A stretch of DNA of 49,551 nucleotides. Source: a virus. Each line of letters starts with the position of its first letter. Positions within the stretch are counted from its first letter, which is position 1. Position numbers and translations under genes: made by a program. The notes under the pieces are model-generated. The model was not told the DNA's origin. It searched no databases and saw only the letters and a program-made list of their open reading frames with translations. The stretch covers positions 1-49,551 of the IMG/VR virus record IMGVR_UViG_3300033148_002771, one strand, 5' to 3'. Positions 13,708 through 22,859 of the stretch are shown here, piece after piece.

Positions 13708-14508
13708 ATGGAAGGAAAAGTTAAAGTAAGTTATATGCACGAGACTGGTGAGGTTGTTCCGGGTTCCATGCCGAATTACGATTTCCTCTATCGAGTTTCT
13801 GCTGTAAGAGACCCTGAGTGGTGGGCCGGTGACAGGGTTGTCCTGGCTGATGGCCGCGAATTTCGCTATGCCCGTTCTACCGGTGACAACGCCCTTTTCG
13901 CTGCTCACGGCTGTGAATTTACATATACTGGCTTGGTGAGCTATACTGCATTTGCAACAAACCATGCAGTTGGTGTCAACGAAATTACCGTCCCCGCCGC
14001 AACTCATGCCGCTTTAACGGCGGATGAATTGCGCGGCGGATATGTGATTATTTTTGACGGCTCAACCGATCTTGCAACTTGTACGCGGCAGATTATCGGT
14101 AATGACGCTTCTGACGCCGACGTGGCATTTAACATTCGCCTTGACGCGAGCATTACTAATGCTATCGTGTCCGGTACAGAAGCGATTGAGGTTTATCGGA
14201 ATCCGTATTATGCCCTTGATGTCGGTGGCACCGCTGCAAACCCCAAAGCCGGAGTTCCTGCGACCTACGTTAGTGCCGCGGCACAATGGTTCTGGGTGCA
14301 GACTAACGGCGTTTGTTGGGTTGCCCCACAATCTACCGTGTCAGGACACGGGGGTGTCGGTGTTATGTGGCGACACGATGGTTCACTTGAGGGTGTAGAA
14401 ACTGCTATCGGCGGGACTGTACCTGCTGCTGACGGTACACAATATGCCGGACACCGGCTTATCGGTGACGCCAGCGGTAATGGCCCATTGTTGGATTTGC
14501 GTAACTAA
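13708..14508 (+). CDS. Beta-rich structural protein, 266 aa
   Basis: Preceded by CTGGAGG. It is rich in Gly, Ala, Thr and Val with repeating short strands and no enzyme motif. Placement immediately after the capsid gene suggests a capsid-associated or decoration protein. A strong hairpin follows the stop, so this gene closes the capsid transcription unit. Confidence 0.6.
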   Translation: MEGKVKVSYMHETGEVVPGSMPNYDFLYRVSAVRDPEWWAGDRVVLADGREFRYARSTGDNALFAAHGCEFTYTGLVSYTAFATNHAVGVNEITVPAATHAALTADELRGGYVIIFDGSTDLATCTRQIIGNDASDADVAFNIRLDASITNAIVSGTEAIEVYRNPYYALDVGGTAANPKAGVPATYVSAAAQWFWVQTNGVCWVAPQSTVSGHGGVGVMWRHDGSLEGVETAIGGTVPAADGTQYAGHRLIGDASGNGPLLDLRN

Positions 14509-14516
14509 ACTACTAT

Positions 14517-14563
14517 GACCCTAACCCGGTCTCTCCATCGGACACGGGGAGGCCGGAAGGGTC
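14517..14563 (+). terminator. Strong hairpin, possible terminator
   Basis: GACCCT at 14517-14522 pairs with AGGGTC at 14558-14563; inside, CCGG pairs with CCGG and CTCC pairs with GGAG, giving a long GC-rich stem with small bulges. It is followed by TTCT only, a weak U-run. It may terminate part of the transcripts after the capsid unit. Confidence 0.55.
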
Positions 14564-14582
14564 TTCTATGATCGGAGACAAT

Positions 14583-14762
14583 ATGAGTTTACCACTATAC
14601 AAAGCAGAGAAAATACTCAAAGCGGGTGGCTTTAATGCCGCGTTAATGGCCGAGGCTCGAGCAGTAGTTGGTGCTGCCGAGGCCGCTGAAGTCACTGATG
14701 ATGTTGAGACCGATGGGGTTGACGTGGTCGATGAAGATCTCGAACTCCCAGAAGTACCATAG
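14583..14762 (+). CDS. Small acidic protein, 59 aa
   Basis: ATG 14583 has GGAG six bases upstream and is preferred to the in-frame ATG at 14568. The first half is an alanine-rich helix (AGGFNAALMAEARAVVGAAE), the second half almost pure Asp, Glu and Val. Such acidic tails occur in head-completion or decoration proteins; not identified. Confidence 0.55.
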   Translation: MSLPLYKAEKILKAGGFNAALMAEARAVVGAAEAAEVTDDVETDGVDVVDEDLELPEVP

Positions 14763-14798
14763 TTAAGAACTTAACCCCGTATCCGAAAAGGAGGTATT

Positions 14799-15044
14799 AT
14801 GACAACTATTGAAGCAGTACAGAATCTTGATAACCTGATCTCGGCATCCCGCATGACCCGACAAGAGCATATTGGGATGTCACAGAGTTTAGATCATTTG
14901 AGGATTAGAGCATCTTTACTTGATGCACAGGAACAAAAAGCTAAGGAGGAAGCTGAGAAAAAGGCTAAGAAAAAGGCTAAGAATGATCCGATTAACCCGG
15001 TTGATTCGGTTGATCCGGTTGACACAAAAGAGGAAAATAACTAA
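14799..15044 (+). CDS. Small helical protein with charged tail, 81 aa
   Basis: A perfect AAAAGGAGG site precedes ATG 14799. The N-terminal 45 residues look helical (AVQNLDNLISASRMTRQEHI). The following Lys/Glu/Ala stretch is a likely coiled coil, and the end carries a short NPVDSVDPVDT repeat. A head or tail assembly factor is possible. Overlaps the adaptor gene by one base. Confidence 0.6.
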   Translation: MTTIEAVQNLDNLISASRMTRQEHIGMSQSLDHLRIRASLLDAQEQKAKEEAEKKAKKKAKNDPINPVDSVDPVDTKEENN

Positions 15045-16327
15045 TGGCTGAACCAACATCTGCTCTATCGTTTGAAGATCTGGTTAAGAGGATAGCTGAA
15101 ACTCTGGAGATTGCGGATTACGACACTACTGATGGCACACTTATTGTGCCAGTGGTGGATAAATACCACTTGCAACTGTGCGTGCGTTATGTTAACAATG
15201 CTATACGCATGTTCATTGCCGATGCCCCGCCTAAAGGTTGGAGGTGGATGAACCGCGTCCATTCCCTTACAATGGCCGTCACTTACACCGGTACAGCTAC
15301 AGGCGGAAGTAGCACTACTCTGGTTGATAGCGGTTTAGCAGCTACCTACGATGACGACTTCTTCAATGGCTATGACATTTACATCACGGCTGGTACGGGT
15401 GTTGGCGAATCCGCTACTGTTACTGATTATACCGGGTCGAGTGGGACATTTACATTTGCTGCTCTTTCCGGCGGAAGTACGCCGGACACTACGAGCAAGT
15501 ACAGTATTGCTAAGTCAACGGATGCTATTGACGGTGACGGGTCGCGATATATGCTGCCGGAAGATTTTGGCGGTACAGTTAACGGCAAGATAACCTATGC
15601 TGCTGGTTCCAATCACGGCACTGAAATAAATTGGTGCGATGAGTCGCAAATCCGAGATTGGAGATCTACTACGGTGCAAACCGGTTATCCAGTGTTAGCT
15701 GCTACACGTCCGTATTCCCCCACCAGTTCTACAATTACTACAAATAGGCGATGGGAAATTGTGTTTGACCCCAGGCCAGCTTCAATCCAAACAGTTAAAT
15801 TCCCATACACTATGCACTTTAACAAATTGCAAATGCGTGGTGGGACAGCTACCAGTGCCAGCGACACGACTATTGCCGATACGTCAAGACACGAGCCGGA
15901 TGATTTCTTCAATGGCTGGGTGGTAAAGATTATCCACGGTACGGGCAAATACAGTTATGCTACCGTGACAGATTACACCGGGGCTACCGGCTCTTTCACA
16001 GTTGCGGATTGGCTTGATGAAGAAGGCGGAGCGGGCGGTACGAACCCCGACACAGGTTCCTTATACATTGTTCAGCCCGCTGCTAACGTTCATCCTGCTG
16101 GTTTCAGGTTTGATAACGTCATTGAGGCTGCTTGTAAAGCACGGGCACAGATGGAAACTCGCGATGCCGGTGACAACTGGATACTGGAATATAGAAAAGC
16201 GGCCCTACCTGAAGCATATCGCCTCGATGCACGATCTGCTCCCCGGAGATTGGGGCCGATGACCAATACGCGAAGATCGCATAGACGCGAATACTTTGAT
16301 GATGTTACTACAGATCACGATGAGTAA
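15044..16327 (+). CDS. Head-tail adaptor with duplicated inserted domain, 427 aa
   Basis: The N-terminal LVKRIAETLEIADY and later HLQLCVRYVNNAIRMFI, INWCDESQIRDW and VIEAACKARAQMETRDAGDN parts resemble head-to-tail connector subunits that sit below the portal. Two copies of a beta domain of about 80 residues are inserted, around residues 80-157 and 265-345, sharing DDFFNG, ATVTDYTG and PDT. Adaptor function is inferred from order and sequence character. Confidence 0.65.
   Translation: MAEPTSALSFEDLVKRIAETLEIADYDTTDGTLIVPVVDKYHLQLCVRYVNNAIRMFIADAPPKGWRWMNRVHSLTMAVTYTGTATGGSSTTLVDSGLAATYDDDFFNGYDIYITAGTGVGESATVTDYTGSSGTFTFAALSGGSTPDTTSKYSIAKSTDAIDGDGSRYMLPEDFGGTVNGKITYAAGSNHGTEINWCDESQIRDWRSTTVQTGYPVLAATRPYSPTSSTITTNRRWEIVFDPRPASIQTVKFPYTMHFNKLQMRGGTATSASDTTIADTSRHEPDDFFNGWVVKIIHGTGKYSYATVTDYTGATGSFTVADWLDEEGGAGGTNPDTGSLYIVQPAANVHPAGFRFDNVIEAACKARAQMETRDAGDNWILEYRKAALPEAYRLDARSAPRRLGPMTNTRRSHRREYFDDVTTDHDE
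15281..16077 (+). repeat. Two copies of an inserted beta domain inside one gene
   Basis: The copies cover about 15281-15515 and 15838-16077 within the adaptor gene. Shared elements in order are GTAT, DDFFNG, ATVTDYTG, a Gly/Ser/Thr-rich turn, PDT and SxYxI. The DNA has diverged more than the protein, so the duplication is not recent. Confidence 0.65.
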
Positions 16328-16360
16328 ATAATCCCGGTTACGGGAGGAAGGAAGTTTTTT

Positions 16361-16921
16361 ATGAACCAAGCTAATTTTCTAAAGAAACTCGAAGGTCTCG
16401 TGACCGGAGATGGTTTCAAACGGGTACGGGAAATCCCTCTTCAAACGTTTTTCTTACATTCGAGCGGTGCCCCGCTAACAACAACCCTCACAACTAATCC
16501 TGGCTTCGATAAGTTTGAGACCAACTTAACAGGTTTAACTTGGGCTGCCGGGAAAGTTGTAAAAGCGGGTTTGACCTTTGTTGTGCCCGACGATTACGAC
16601 GAGACGTCGGATAAGCTAAAACTCAAGCTCAAAGCCTTGAGTGCGGGATCAACTGATACGCCGAAGTTGGATGCTGAAGCGTATATTGACGACACGCCCG
16701 CTACAGACATCGATCCCACTATATCGGCTGCTCTTTCATCTTCTGCGGCTTGGGTCGAAATTGATTTTAGCGGTAATAGTTTAGCCGCGGGGGACATTCT
16801 GACCATAGGGATATTTCCTGAGGCACACGGAACGGACGCTGTTGAGGTATACGGAGCAAAGTGGGAATATGCCAGTGACCTTGTCTTTTATGATGACACT
16901 AATCGCTCATTTTCAGATTAA
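16361..16921 (+). CDS. Beta-sandwich-like structural protein, 186 aa
   Basis: AGGAAGGAAG precedes ATG 16361. After a helical start (NFLKKLEGLVTGDGF) the sequence alternates strands with Thr, Ser, Gly and Asp, and lacks Cys. It looks like a jelly-roll or carbohydrate-binding type virion component. A large palindrome follows the stop. Confidence 0.55.
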   Translation: MNQANFLKKLEGLVTGDGFKRVREIPLQTFFLHSSGAPLTTTLTTNPGFDKFETNLTGLTWAAGKVVKAGLTFVVPDDYDETSDKLKLKLKALSAGSTDTPKLDAEAYIDDTPATDIDPTISAALSSSAAWVEIDFSGNSLAAGDILTIGIFPEAHGTDAVEVYGAKWEYASDLVFYDDTNRSFSD

Positions 16922-16928
16922 AAATTTG

Positions 16929-16964
16929 GCTGTCCTATGTAGTATATATACTACATAGGATAGC
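16929..16964. terminator. 28-base perfect palindrome within a 16-bp stem
   Basis: 16933-16960 is a perfect inverted repeat (TCCTATGTAGTA, TATA loop, TACTACATAGGA). A G-U pair and three more pairs extend it to 16929-16964. There is no U-run, so it could be a stable RNA hairpin, a processing site, or an operator for a dimeric protein. Confidence 0.6.
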
Positions 16965-16978
16965 TCAGGAATAATACT

Positions 16979-17197
16979 ATGGCAGATATAATTTTCCCAA
17001 TTAAGGGTATTCATAAAGGGTTTGGGACAGAAGTCCAACCGCAATTTACAACAAGACGGATGAACAATATGCGGCCCAGGGTTGATATACTGATTGGTAA
17101 ACAGCGTCCTGCTCTTGATAAATGGGGAGCAGGAACACAAGTAGGTGCAGCAGAACAGCCGGTGGTTGCGATGTGCACTGTGAGTGCGATAGCGTAA
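16979..17197 (+). CDS. N-terminal piece of a tail protein, 72 aa
   Basis: The protein reads like the beginning of a much longer tail structural protein: a hydrophobic start (MADIIFPIKGIHKGF), then FTTRRMNNMRPRVDILIG and RPALDKWGAGTQVGAAEQPV. It stops at 17197 and the next gene begins in the same TAATG. It may be a separate small subunit or the first piece of a split gene. Confidence 0.5.
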   Translation: MADIIFPIKGIHKGFGTEVQPQFTTRRMNNMRPRVDILIGKQRPALDKWGAGTQVGAAEQPVVAMCTVSAIA

Positions 17198-18390
17198 TGG
17201 GTAAAGAGTTAGTAGACGCTGATGGTGGCTTTAATTTAGTGACGGTTAAAGCATTTGGTGATGGAACTAAACACTACGCTTTGGCGTATGCACCAAACGA
17301 TCTAAAATCCCTTTTCGTGAATTTTTACGATGCGGATGGGACTTTGCTAAGTCGCTCTGAAATCTGGGCACAATCGGGTGCTGAACTTGTATATCTGCTT
17401 GACGCCGAGACGCTGGACGACGGAAATGTTATCGTGGCATTCTCTGTTTATGATAACGACGATCCATACGAGACGCACATATACTATATAGTGTTATTAT
17501 CTGACGGAACTTATGGGAGTGCAGTATTAGCTAAGACTACGGAAACTGACGATGATGTAGACTATCTGGGTGTGGGGGCTTTCGGCGATGGTACGTCAGC
17601 TATATATTATCGTACGGATGACGCTAATACTGATATACAATATATAGCAATCGACGATTCGTATGAGATCACGACATCTGGTACAGTAATAGCGTCAGAT
17701 GCCAGTGTAGCATCATTGACCGTATTGGCATTAACTAACGGCAAGGTTGCATTGGGCTATGGCGTCGTTTCCGGTACATTAGGTCCGGGGGCAGTTCTTG
17801 GCATATTAAGTGACGCAACCACATTTTCTACTGCATTATTTGCTACTGCGTTGACAGCATATAGATACGTAAACATTGGTGAAACCTCTACAGGCAACAT
17901 TATTATAGCGTCAGGCCAAGGAGATTCCGACAAAGACGGTTACGCAATTTACGAGCAGGACAATACAGAAGTTCTCGGTGCCACGCTTATTGGCGAGAGA
18001 GCTAATTTTGCGGGCTATATAAGCCGGATCAATACCGACGAAATGCTGCTTATGTGGGGTGGGTTCGTGGGCGGGGCATCTCCCAGATCAGTTCGCATGA
18101 CAAAAATGACCGAAGCTGGAGAATTAGTGGGCGACATTATTACAGTTTATACGGGTGATTACGTCGGGATTCAAAATGCGGTTTGTGGGACGCCCGATAA
18201 CGAATATGCCGTAATATGTTGGAATGAACCCGTTAGTCACAGTGAAGGTTTAGCTTATACACAATTTATTGACGGTGTTACGGCATACTGGGGTACTCCA
18301 CCCGGCAAACCGATAAACCCAACACCGGGCGATGTAGCGACAGGTATTAGGCTTGGACTTGCAAAATTATCCTGGGAGAGTGGTTCCTGA
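17197..18390 (+). CDS. Beta-propeller-like tail protein, 397 aa
   Basis: I start at ATG 17197 (TAATG overlap) rather than the in-frame codon at 17122, which overlaps the gene before in a Cys-rich, non-typical stretch. The body is made of repeating four-strand units with GDGT and DDxN turns, as in beta-propellers (FGDGTKHYALAYAP, FGDGTSAIYYRTDD). The last 30 residues (INPTPGDVATGIRLGLAKL) look like the first strands of a fibronectin type III domain that continues in the next gene. Confidence 0.6.
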   Translation: MGKELVDADGGFNLVTVKAFGDGTKHYALAYAPNDLKSLFVNFYDADGTLLSRSEIWAQSGAELVYLLDAETLDDGNVIVAFSVYDNDDPYETHIYYIVLLSDGTYGSAVLAKTTETDDDVDYLGVGAFGDGTSAIYYRTDDANTDIQYIAIDDSYEITTSGTVIASDASVASLTVLALTNGKVALGYGVVSGTLGPGAVLGILSDATTFSTALFATALTAYRYVNIGETSTGNIIIASGQGDSDKDGYAIYEQDNTEVLGATLIGERANFAGYISRINTDEMLLMWGGFVGGASPRSVRMTKMTEAGELVGDIITVYTGDYVGIQNAVCGTPDNEYAVICWNEPVSHSEGLAYTQFIDGVTAYWGTPPGKPINPTPGDVATGIRLGLAKLSWESGS

Positions 18391-18719
18391 TGGCGGAAAC
18401 CTATAGTGTGTATTTCGATGCCGGTGACGGCATGGAGCTTGTGGCGTCTGGTATATCCGATACTGAATTAACTATAGACTTTGGTCCATTCTTGTATAGT
18501 ACCGGTTATAGTTGGCGTGTTGATGCTACAAATGAATGTGGTACGACAACGGGTGATACGTGGACATTTACTTCCCTGGTATACGATCCGCCATTACCTT
18601 CCGGGGTTACTATGGTTGATGGGGAACCGGCAGGCGACCCTACGGGAGAGAATAATATGGTGACAATTAAGCGGCTTGTCGTCGCGGCTGATAATAAAAT
18701 TTGGTATGAGGATATATAA
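18390..18719 (+). CDS. Fibronectin type III-like fragment protein, 109 aa
   Basis: Starts in TGATG overlap. Residues about 1-65 (ETYSVYFDAG, YSWRVDATNECGTTTGDTW) form the later strands of an Fn3 domain whose first strands are at the end of the previous gene. The C-terminus, IKRLVVAADNKIWYEDI, resembles the N-terminal region of the next protein (YKRLIAAGNNEIWYEDL). The gene looks like a product of module shuffling or frame splitting. Confidence 0.55.
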   Translation: MAETYSVYFDAGDGMELVASGISDTELTIDFGPFLYSTGYSWRVDATNECGTTTGDTWTFTSLVYDPPLPSGVTMVDGEPAGDPTGENNMVTIKRLVVAADNKIWYEDI

Positions 18720-20401
18720 TGGCGGTATCCATCACACCTATAGTGGCATATAAAAGATTGATAGCCGCGGGCAATAATGAAATCTGGTATGAGGATTTAG
18801 ACGTGGCAGCAGGAACAATGATAGAATTAGATACAAGCGGCGGGGCTATAGATACATCCGACCAGCTTGAGATGTTTGAGAATGAACAGAGAGTATTCGT
18901 AGTAAATGGATCTAACCTCAAGGTTGCAGACTTTGTGAATACGAAAATAACTGTAACTGCTATGACCGCTCCTCCGGCACACGGGGACATTCTGACACAG
19001 GATCAAACAGGTGGTAAATATGCCTATATGGTTGTTGACTTTGTGAATACGGCAAAAACTCTAATCTATGGTTATGCCTATTATGCGGGTGGGGCTACGG
19101 CATTTACAACTACGCATGATATATCGAGCAATAACGCTACTGCTACTATGCAAGCAAGTGGTGAAGCTGCTGGCGATCCGATCCCGAATGCACAGATCAC
19201 CGCTGTAACAGCAGGGCCGCATTGGTACGATTGGACCGTATATCCTGACGTGGTATTGACACTGGACGGGTCTACTAAATCCTACGGTTCTATGCCGAAT
19301 AAGGCTTATTTAGGTTGGAATTACCGTAATCGTGCTTGCTTGGGGGGTAATCCAGAAGCACCGTTTCAATGGTATATGGCACGGCAGGGCAATCCGTGGG
19401 ATTGGGAATATGTTGCCAATGATTCCGGTACACCGGTTACAGGTGGTAATGCTGATGCCGGAGAGCTTGGGGATATTTTGCGAAGCGGTATACCGTACAA
19501 GGATGATTATTTGGTGTTCGGCTGTGCTACTTCTATATGGTTTATAGAAGGTGACCCCGCAGCAGGAGGGTCCATAAACGAACTTGACTTGTCCATCGGC
19601 ATGTTCGGATCAAGAAGTTGGTGTTTTGGCGATGACGGTTTGTTATACTTCTGGGGAACTAACGGGATTTATGCTACTTCTATTCCAGGTACTCCAGTAT
19701 GCTTGACCCAGGAATCCCTACCCAGCATAGTAGCGGATGAAGCGGTTGACCCGTCAACGCACCGTATATCTCTGGCTTATGACCGCAAACGAGCCGGTAT
19801 CCTGGTAACTATAACCCTGCTTGCTGACGGGACAAATTCAAATTATTGGTATAGTACATTGACAAAAGGGTTTTTTCCTGAATCATATCCTGAGGAATGT
19901 GGGCCATATTCTTTATTTTATTATGACGCCAATGATGATGATTACCGTACTCTACTCGTGGGCTGTAAAGACGGCTATATTCGTTGTTTCGATGACGCGG
20001 AAAAGAGTGATGACATAGGCGGATCTGACGAAGCAATAGACGCTTATGTTTTACTCGGCCCGCAAAAACTTACAAAGGGTAACGGCGATGGCAGCATACA
20101 GTCGCTCAATATAATTTCAGCCGGGGGGAAATCCGCAGGTACGGAAACAGATTCAGACGATATAGATTATACTGTATATACTGGTAGATCCGCGGCTGAA
20201 ATACTCGAAAACGTGGATGCGGCAGCTAATGCACGGTTTACCGGGACATTTACTGCCCCTGGATTACAAAAAAGAAACAAGACACGCCGCAAAGCAAGAG
20301 GTAGGGTAGCGGCTGTCAAACTTAGCAATGATACTGCTGATGAAACTATCAGCTTTGAAAGGCTTCTGGTTGAAACAGCCGATGCCGGGAGGATGATGTA
20401 A
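18719..20401 (+). CDS. Tail nozzle / tubular protein B-like, 560 aa
   Basis: The central region has features of T7 gp12-like tail tubular proteins: ACLGGNPEAPFQWYMARQGN, then DWEYVAND, an ATSIWFIEGD strand and SIGMFGSRSWCFGDDGLLYF. The pattern suggests a WD-like or beta-propeller fold forming the distal tail. The C-terminal 60 residues are basic and may contact the adaptor. Overlaps neighbours by one base on both sides. Confidence 0.65.
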   Translation: MAVSITPIVAYKRLIAAGNNEIWYEDLDVAAGTMIELDTSGGAIDTSDQLEMFENEQRVFVVNGSNLKVADFVNTKITVTAMTAPPAHGDILTQDQTGGKYAYMVVDFVNTAKTLIYGYAYYAGGATAFTTTHDISSNNATATMQASGEAAGDPIPNAQITAVTAGPHWYDWTVYPDVVLTLDGSTKSYGSMPNKAYLGWNYRNRACLGGNPEAPFQWYMARQGNPWDWEYVANDSGTPVTGGNADAGELGDILRSGIPYKDDYLVFGCATSIWFIEGDPAAGGSINELDLSIGMFGSRSWCFGDDGLLYFWGTNGIYATSIPGTPVCLTQESLPSIVADEAVDPSTHRISLAYDRKRAGILVTITLLADGTNSNYWYSTLTKGFFPESYPEECGPYSLFYYDANDDDYRTLLVGCKDGYIRCFDDAEKSDDIGGSDEAIDAYVLLGPQKLTKGNGDGSIQSLNIISAGGKSAGTETDSDDIDYTVYTGRSAAEILENVDAAANARFTGTFTAPGLQKRNKTRRKARGRVAAVKLSNDTADETISFERLLVETADAGRMM

Positions 20402-21240
20402 TGTCTATAGCGGGTCGTTACAGTGTACAAGCCACGGAACACCGGGCAAAATTAGCAGCTTATGAGCAGCGTCAATCTGAATATGCCGCTACAAAAGCAG
20501 CAGAGGAAAGGCAAGCACGGATAATGGCTACTCCTTCTGTAAGTTCTGAAGCCCGATCTGCATTACAATCTGCTATGGCACGGTATGCCCCCGGTGGTGG
20601 TTTTGGCCGAGGGATAGAAGCTGGTCTTGAACGCGGGCGTACTCAAGCTCTGTCATCTGGTATGCAAAATCTTGTTAGTTCTGGTCTTGCCGGTACTACT
20701 ATGGCGGGTGGTCTCGGTAAAAAATATGAAGAAGAAGTAGCTGCCCCCGCACGGGCAAATTTAGAAAGTATACGGGCTGAAAGAATTTCCGCCCTTCAAG
20801 CTATGCTTGCCCAGATGGAACAGGCTGGTTATCAATCTAAATTGGGTATGCGGTTCGGGGCTTCTGAATCTGCTTTGGGGCGTGAATTTTCCGCGAGTCA
20901 GGCTGCTCTGAATCGAGCGATGTCGACCGGGGGGCGTCCAAGCGGCGGGCAACCCATATCTGCAAATCCGTTTGCATTAGCAGAACAAAGATTTCAACAT
21001 GCGAGAGAACTTGCAGAACTTAACGCTCCCAGAGGCCCAGGAGCGGGAATGATTAGCAGAACAAGGATGACGTCATCCTACAATAGGGGTGCTGGTAATT
21101 TTCAAACACCGTTCATGCAATCTGCGACAGAAGTATACACTCCAGCACCCAGTACACCTAAAATACCTGGAAGTTATGTTGGGTCCATGAACGGCCAACG
21201 ATATATATACAGCCAAACTGGTTCTCCTGTGAGGGAATAA
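20401..21240 (+). CDS. Internal virion (ejection) protein candidate, 279 aa
   Basis: Composition is dominated by Ala, Gln, Glu, Arg, Ser and Gly with long predicted helices (RAKLAAYEQRQSEYAATKAA) and Gly-rich linkers. It has no Cys. Podoviruses often encode such helical, low-complexity proteins after tail tube genes; they are ejected with DNA. The function is inferred from context. Confidence 0.5.
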   Translation: MSIAGRYSVQATEHRAKLAAYEQRQSEYAATKAAEERQARIMATPSVSSEARSALQSAMARYAPGGGFGRGIEAGLERGRTQALSSGMQNLVSSGLAGTTMAGGLGKKYEEEVAAPARANLESIRAERISALQAMLAQMEQAGYQSKLGMRFGASESALGREFSASQAALNRAMSTGGRPSGGQPISANPFALAEQRFQHARELAELNAPRGPGAGMISRTRMTSSYNRGAGNFQTPFMQSATEVYTPAPSTPKIPGSYVGSMNGQRYIYSQTGSPVRE

Positions 21241-21241
21241 A

Positions 21242-22846
21242 ATGTCCGGCAAAAACCCTGGGGTAGTTACTCCAAGAAACTGCGATCCTTCAGTACGACG
21301 GGCTATCCAACAGCTTGCTGCTAAGGTTATAGGCTTGGAATCCAAACCTTCATTTGCCGCTCTGACATTATCCGACCTTACGGCATCAAGGCTACTATCT
21401 ACTGATAGTTCTAAGGCCCTAACTTCCGTATCTGATCTCACATCCTGGATAGCAGGTGTAACTAACGAAACGAACGTGACAGATGACGGTGACGGCACGA
21501 TCACAATTGGCATAGCGAATCCCTTAATCGTAGCTAAGGGCGGGACTGGGGCAGAAACATTAACGGATCATGGTATTCTTTTGGGTTCCGGCACCGATGC
21601 TATTACACCCCTTGGTGCTGCTACAAACGGACAATTACCTATAGGCTCTACCGGGGCAGATCCGGTACTTGCCACTCTTACCGGTACGGCTAATCAAGTA
21701 ACTGTTACTAATGATGCGGGTTCGATTACACTTGCTACCCCACAGAATATACATACTGACGCTACACCGGAATTTAATGATATTATCCTCGGTGATTGGC
21801 AATACAATACCCCCACTTATGACAGTGTTCACGACTGGATGAATACCACACAGTCAGCAGGGTTGATTTCTGGGGGCATTATTTCAGACGCTACCGGGGG
21901 AAAAATAAATGTAACTGCGGGTACTGGTTTTGCTAAGTCCACTGATTCTGAGATAGATACTACCCTCTTTGTGGATTGGTCCGGTCGTGATGATATTGCT
22001 ATAGCTCCCGGATCAAAGTATACGGTATATATTGATTATACCGCAGACCCACAAGTAAAGGTTGGCGTTGCCCCAGTCGATGAGCTTGATCATACAACTA
22101 AATTTGCGATAGGTTCTGTTTTTTATGACGGAACTGCCATGCACATTTTGAACGAAGCCGGGACGAGAATTTATAGCCTCGCCAGACGTGTCCATCAAAG
22201 AGCAAGGACGTTACGGAAATTTGAGAGAGCAACAGGTTTAGTAACTGGTAAGGAGGGAACCAGACATATTTCTGTTACTCCCGGTATTGTATATGCCGGT
22301 CTTAACGTGTTAAGTTTGGCAGGGATGAATAGTGCTGATCCTGACGCAGATACTTTTGATACCTGGTATTACGATGGGGATCTGGGGGATGGGGCATGGG
22401 TGAAAATCGCAGATGTTCGTCAATTAGATAACGTCCAATACAACGATGTGGATACAGGATTGGCAAACCTCGGCACAAATAGATATGGGGTTCACTGGAT
22501 ATTCATGGATGTTGACGGTCATTGTAACGTTCTGTATGGACAGGGTAACTATACATTGGCTCTTGCTCAGAGATCAACTATTCCAGCATCTCTGCCCTCA
22601 TTACTGGCAGACTTTGCGATATTGATTGCCAGGGTTATTGTCCAGGAGGGTGAAGCCACAATCATAGAGATTGCTACGGCCTTTCAGACTATTTTCGGCG
22701 GGAATACTGTCGAAAACCATAATGAACTTGCCAATCTCCAGGGTGGAACAAGCAATGAGTATTATCATCTAACTGCCGCACAGCATACGGATAATCTGAT
22801 CGGGAAATACGTCGCAGAGTATAAAGCGTTAGAGGTTGTCAGATAA
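21242..22846 (+). CDS. Tail fibre protein, 534 aa
   Basis: GAGGGAATAAA precedes ATG 21242. Residues 15-30 form a short coiled coil. Residues about 75-175 carry typical fibre elements, including IVAKGGTGAETLTDHGILLG, GATNGQLPIGSTG and DAGSITLATPQ. The C-terminal half is beta-rich with a final ENHNELANLQGG and YHLTAAQH motif, also frequent in phage fibres. It probably takes part in host binding. Confidence 0.75.
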   Translation: MSGKNPGVVTPRNCDPSVRRAIQQLAAKVIGLESKPSFAALTLSDLTASRLLSTDSSKALTSVSDLTSWIAGVTNETNVTDDGDGTITIGIANPLIVAKGGTGAETLTDHGILLGSGTDAITPLGAATNGQLPIGSTGADPVLATLTGTANQVTVTNDAGSITLATPQNIHTDATPEFNDIILGDWQYNTPTYDSVHDWMNTTQSAGLISGGIISDATGGKINVTAGTGFAKSTDSEIDTTLFVDWSGRDDIAIAPGSKYTVYIDYTADPQVKVGVAPVDELDHTTKFAIGSVFYDGTAMHILNEAGTRIYSLARRVHQRARTLRKFERATGLVTGKEGTRHISVTPGIVYAGLNVLSLAGMNSADPDADTFDTWYYDGDLGDGAWVKIADVRQLDNVQYNDVDTGLANLGTNRYGVHWIFMDVDGHCNVLYGQGNYTLALAQRSTIPASLPSLLADFAILIARVIVQEGEATIIEIATAFQTIFGGNTVENHNELANLQGGTSNEYYHLTAAQHTDNLIGKYVAEYKALEVVR

Positions 22847-22859
22847 TAGAGGAACAAAA

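Noticed and set aside
17122-17196. Longer N-terminus for the 397-aa tail protein
   Set aside because: The added residues are Cys/Arg-rich, unlike the rest, and overlap the 72-aa gene; the TAATG junction at 17197 is the usual arrangement here.
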